A stretch of DNA of 7,068 bases from an uncultured Sulfurovum sp. (GTDB lineage: Bacteria > Campylobacterota > Campylobacteria > Campylobacterales > Sulfurovaceae). Location: positions 1 to 7,068 of the forward strand of contig CAMZNQ010000066.1 of NCBI GenBank assembly GCA_947313765.1, written 5' to 3'. Shown piece by piece: positions 6,806 through 7,068 of the stretch (positions are counted from its first letter, which is position 1; each line of letters opens with the position of its first letter). Below the pieces are notes generated by a model. That model was not told the origin of the DNA. It made no database searches and saw only the letters and a list, made by a program, of their open reading frames with translations. The position numbers and the translations under genes were made by a program.

Positions 6806-6889
6806 AAACTATATTTATAGTTAACCAAAAAGCATCTCTATAATTATAAGGGAAAAGATCAAAAAGATAAATATTATTCAAACTTCTAT
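6778..6889 (+). repeat. Left arm of a 112-base inverted repeat
   Basis: Positions 6778-6889 pair without gaps with 7068-6957. There are 8 mismatches in 112: 6779, 6818, 6820, 6821, 6822, 6825, 6826 and 6860. Outside the 15-base tract 6817-6831 only two differences remain. The arm includes the end of the TlpA-like coding region, its stop codon, a local 16-base palindrome AACTATATTTATAGTT (6807-6822), and TATAATTATA (6839-6848). The repeat is cut by the window edge rather than by loss of similarity. Confidence 0.95.
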
Positions 6890-6899
6890 TTTAGGGCTA

Positions 6900-6917
6900 G
6901 GGCTATCGAAATAGCCC
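6900..6917. repeat. Small hairpin in the repeat centre (first)
   Basis: GGGCTAT (6900-6906) and ATAGCCC (6911-6917) form a perfect 7-base stem around CGAA. It is preceded by another GGGCTA (6894-6899), so the motif is in tandem. It is the most GC-rich part of this end of the window and is not followed by a T-run. Confidence 0.75.
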
Positions 6918-6927
6918 ATCACACAAC

Positions 6928-6945
6928 CACTATTTAAAAATAGTG
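6928..6945. repeat. Small hairpin in the repeat centre (second)
   Basis: CACTATT (6928-6934) and AATAGTG (6939-6945) form a perfect 7-base stem around TAAA. With the hairpin at 6900-6917 and the long flanking arms, one strand would fold into a long stem topped by two small stems. Confidence 0.7.
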
Positions 6946-6956
6946 TAGATATTAAT

Positions 6957-7068
6957 ATAGAAGTTTGAATAATATTTATCTTTTTCATCTTTTCCCTTAT
7001 AATTATAGAGATGCTTTTTTTTTTTTTTTAAATATAGTTTTTATTCATTTAAATCTTTTACTAGAATT
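6957..7068 (-). repeat. Right arm of the 112-base inverted repeat
   Basis: Inverted counterpart of 6778-6889, running to the last base of the window. It differs chiefly by a pure T15 tract at 7015-7029, opposite a mixed 15-base tract (6817-6831) in the left arm. The match is ungapped throughout, so the copies keep the same length. Confidence 0.95.
7041..7068 (-). pseudogene. C-terminal end of a possible second TlpA-like gene (window edge)
   Basis: The minus strand entering from the right edge reads ILVKDLNE then TAA (7043 to 7041), matching the last eight residues of the TlpA-like protein except Ile for Phe. The single base change keeps the frame. It may be the tail of a full convergent paralogue, a fragment, or an assembly fold-back; too little is visible to say whether it is intact. 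Confidence 0.35.

Larger units (their letters stand above)
6827..7029. terminator. Possible terminator at the long hairpin, with T15
   Basis: AAAAA (6827-6831) precedes GCATCTCTATAATTATAAGG, whose inverted partner ends at 7014 and is followed by fifteen T residues (7015-7029). A-tract, stem, T-tract is the layout of an intrinsic terminator and could serve transcripts from both sides. The stem is 58 bases long with one mismatch and an interrupted head, far larger than a normal terminator, so termination is an inference. Confidence 0.3.

Noticed and set aside
6807..6822. AACTATATTTATAGTT as the intrinsic terminator of the TlpA-like gene
   Set aside because: The stem is only A/T-rich with a two-base loop and is followed by AACCAAAAAG rather than a T-run.
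6827..7029. Retron-like RNA or a miniature transposon
   Set aside because: The long stem with hairpin head resembles such elements superficially, but no reverse transcriptase, transposase or target-site duplication is visible, and the left arm begins inside the coding region.
6778..7068. Template/variable repeat pair of a diversity-generating retroelement
   Set aside because: Seven of eight differences fall where the inverted right copy has A, which is suggestive. But most A residues across the arms are unchanged, the changes cluster in one non-coding tract, one change is at G, the copies are inverted, and no reverse transcriptase is present.
1..7068. CRISPR array, insertion sequence, prophage or tRNA gene
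   Set aside because: I saw no spaced direct repeats, transposase or phage gene, and no tRNA cloverleaf on either strand.

Overview
The window looks like a chromosomal piece of a Campylobacterota bacterium (Campylobacterales, of the Sulfurimonas/Sulfurovum/Arcobacter type). It is AT-rich, its strong TATAAT -10 boxes lack clear -35 boxes and sit in A/T-rich upstream DNA, and its proteins are rich in Lys, Ile and Asn. The genus assignment is inferred from style, not from a database match.

Layout. Positions 1-2122 (minus) hold most of valS, valyl-tRNA synthetase, with its C-terminus beyond the left edge. Still on the minus strand follow a small unidentified lipoprotein (2184-2435), an OmpR/PhoB-type response regulator without a partner kinase in view (2516-3199), and a lipoprotein version of a NagZ-like family 3 beta-N-acetylhexosaminidase (3244-4365). 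A 312-base divergent intergenic region (4366-4677) carries back-to-back -10 boxes. It also carries a segment of about 183 bases that folds on paper into a closing stem, a symmetric 18/18 central bubble and an apical arm. That is the architecture of 6S RNA, and I call it a probable ssrS gene. On the plus strand follow a DEAD-box RNA helicase with an Arg/Gly-rich tail (4678-6177) and an exported TlpA-like thioredoxin-fold protein with its own promoter (6284-6805).

The right end (6778-7068) is the most unusual part. The last 28 bases of the TlpA-like gene and the 84 bases after it are repeated in inverted orientation, without gaps, right up to the window edge (112-base arms, 8 mismatches, centre near 6923). 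The spacer between the arms holds two further small hairpins. Six of the eight mismatches fall in one 15-base tract, which is pure T in the right arm. Either the window runs into a tail-to-tail duplicate of the TlpA-like gene, or the contig ends in a fold-back artefact; the sequence alone does not decide.

How the genes relate. This is mostly a mix of housekeeping and envelope genes rather than one pathway: translation (valS), RNA metabolism (helicase, 6S RNA), and the cell envelope or periplasm (two lipoproteins and the TlpA-like protein). Separate promoters before valS, the small lipoprotein, the hydrolase, the RNA and the TlpA-like gene suggest short transcription units. Only the hydrolase and response regulator (44 bases apart, no clear internal promoter) look likely to share a transcript. 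I see no clear new multi-gene system; the inverted repeat and the structured RNA deserve the second look.
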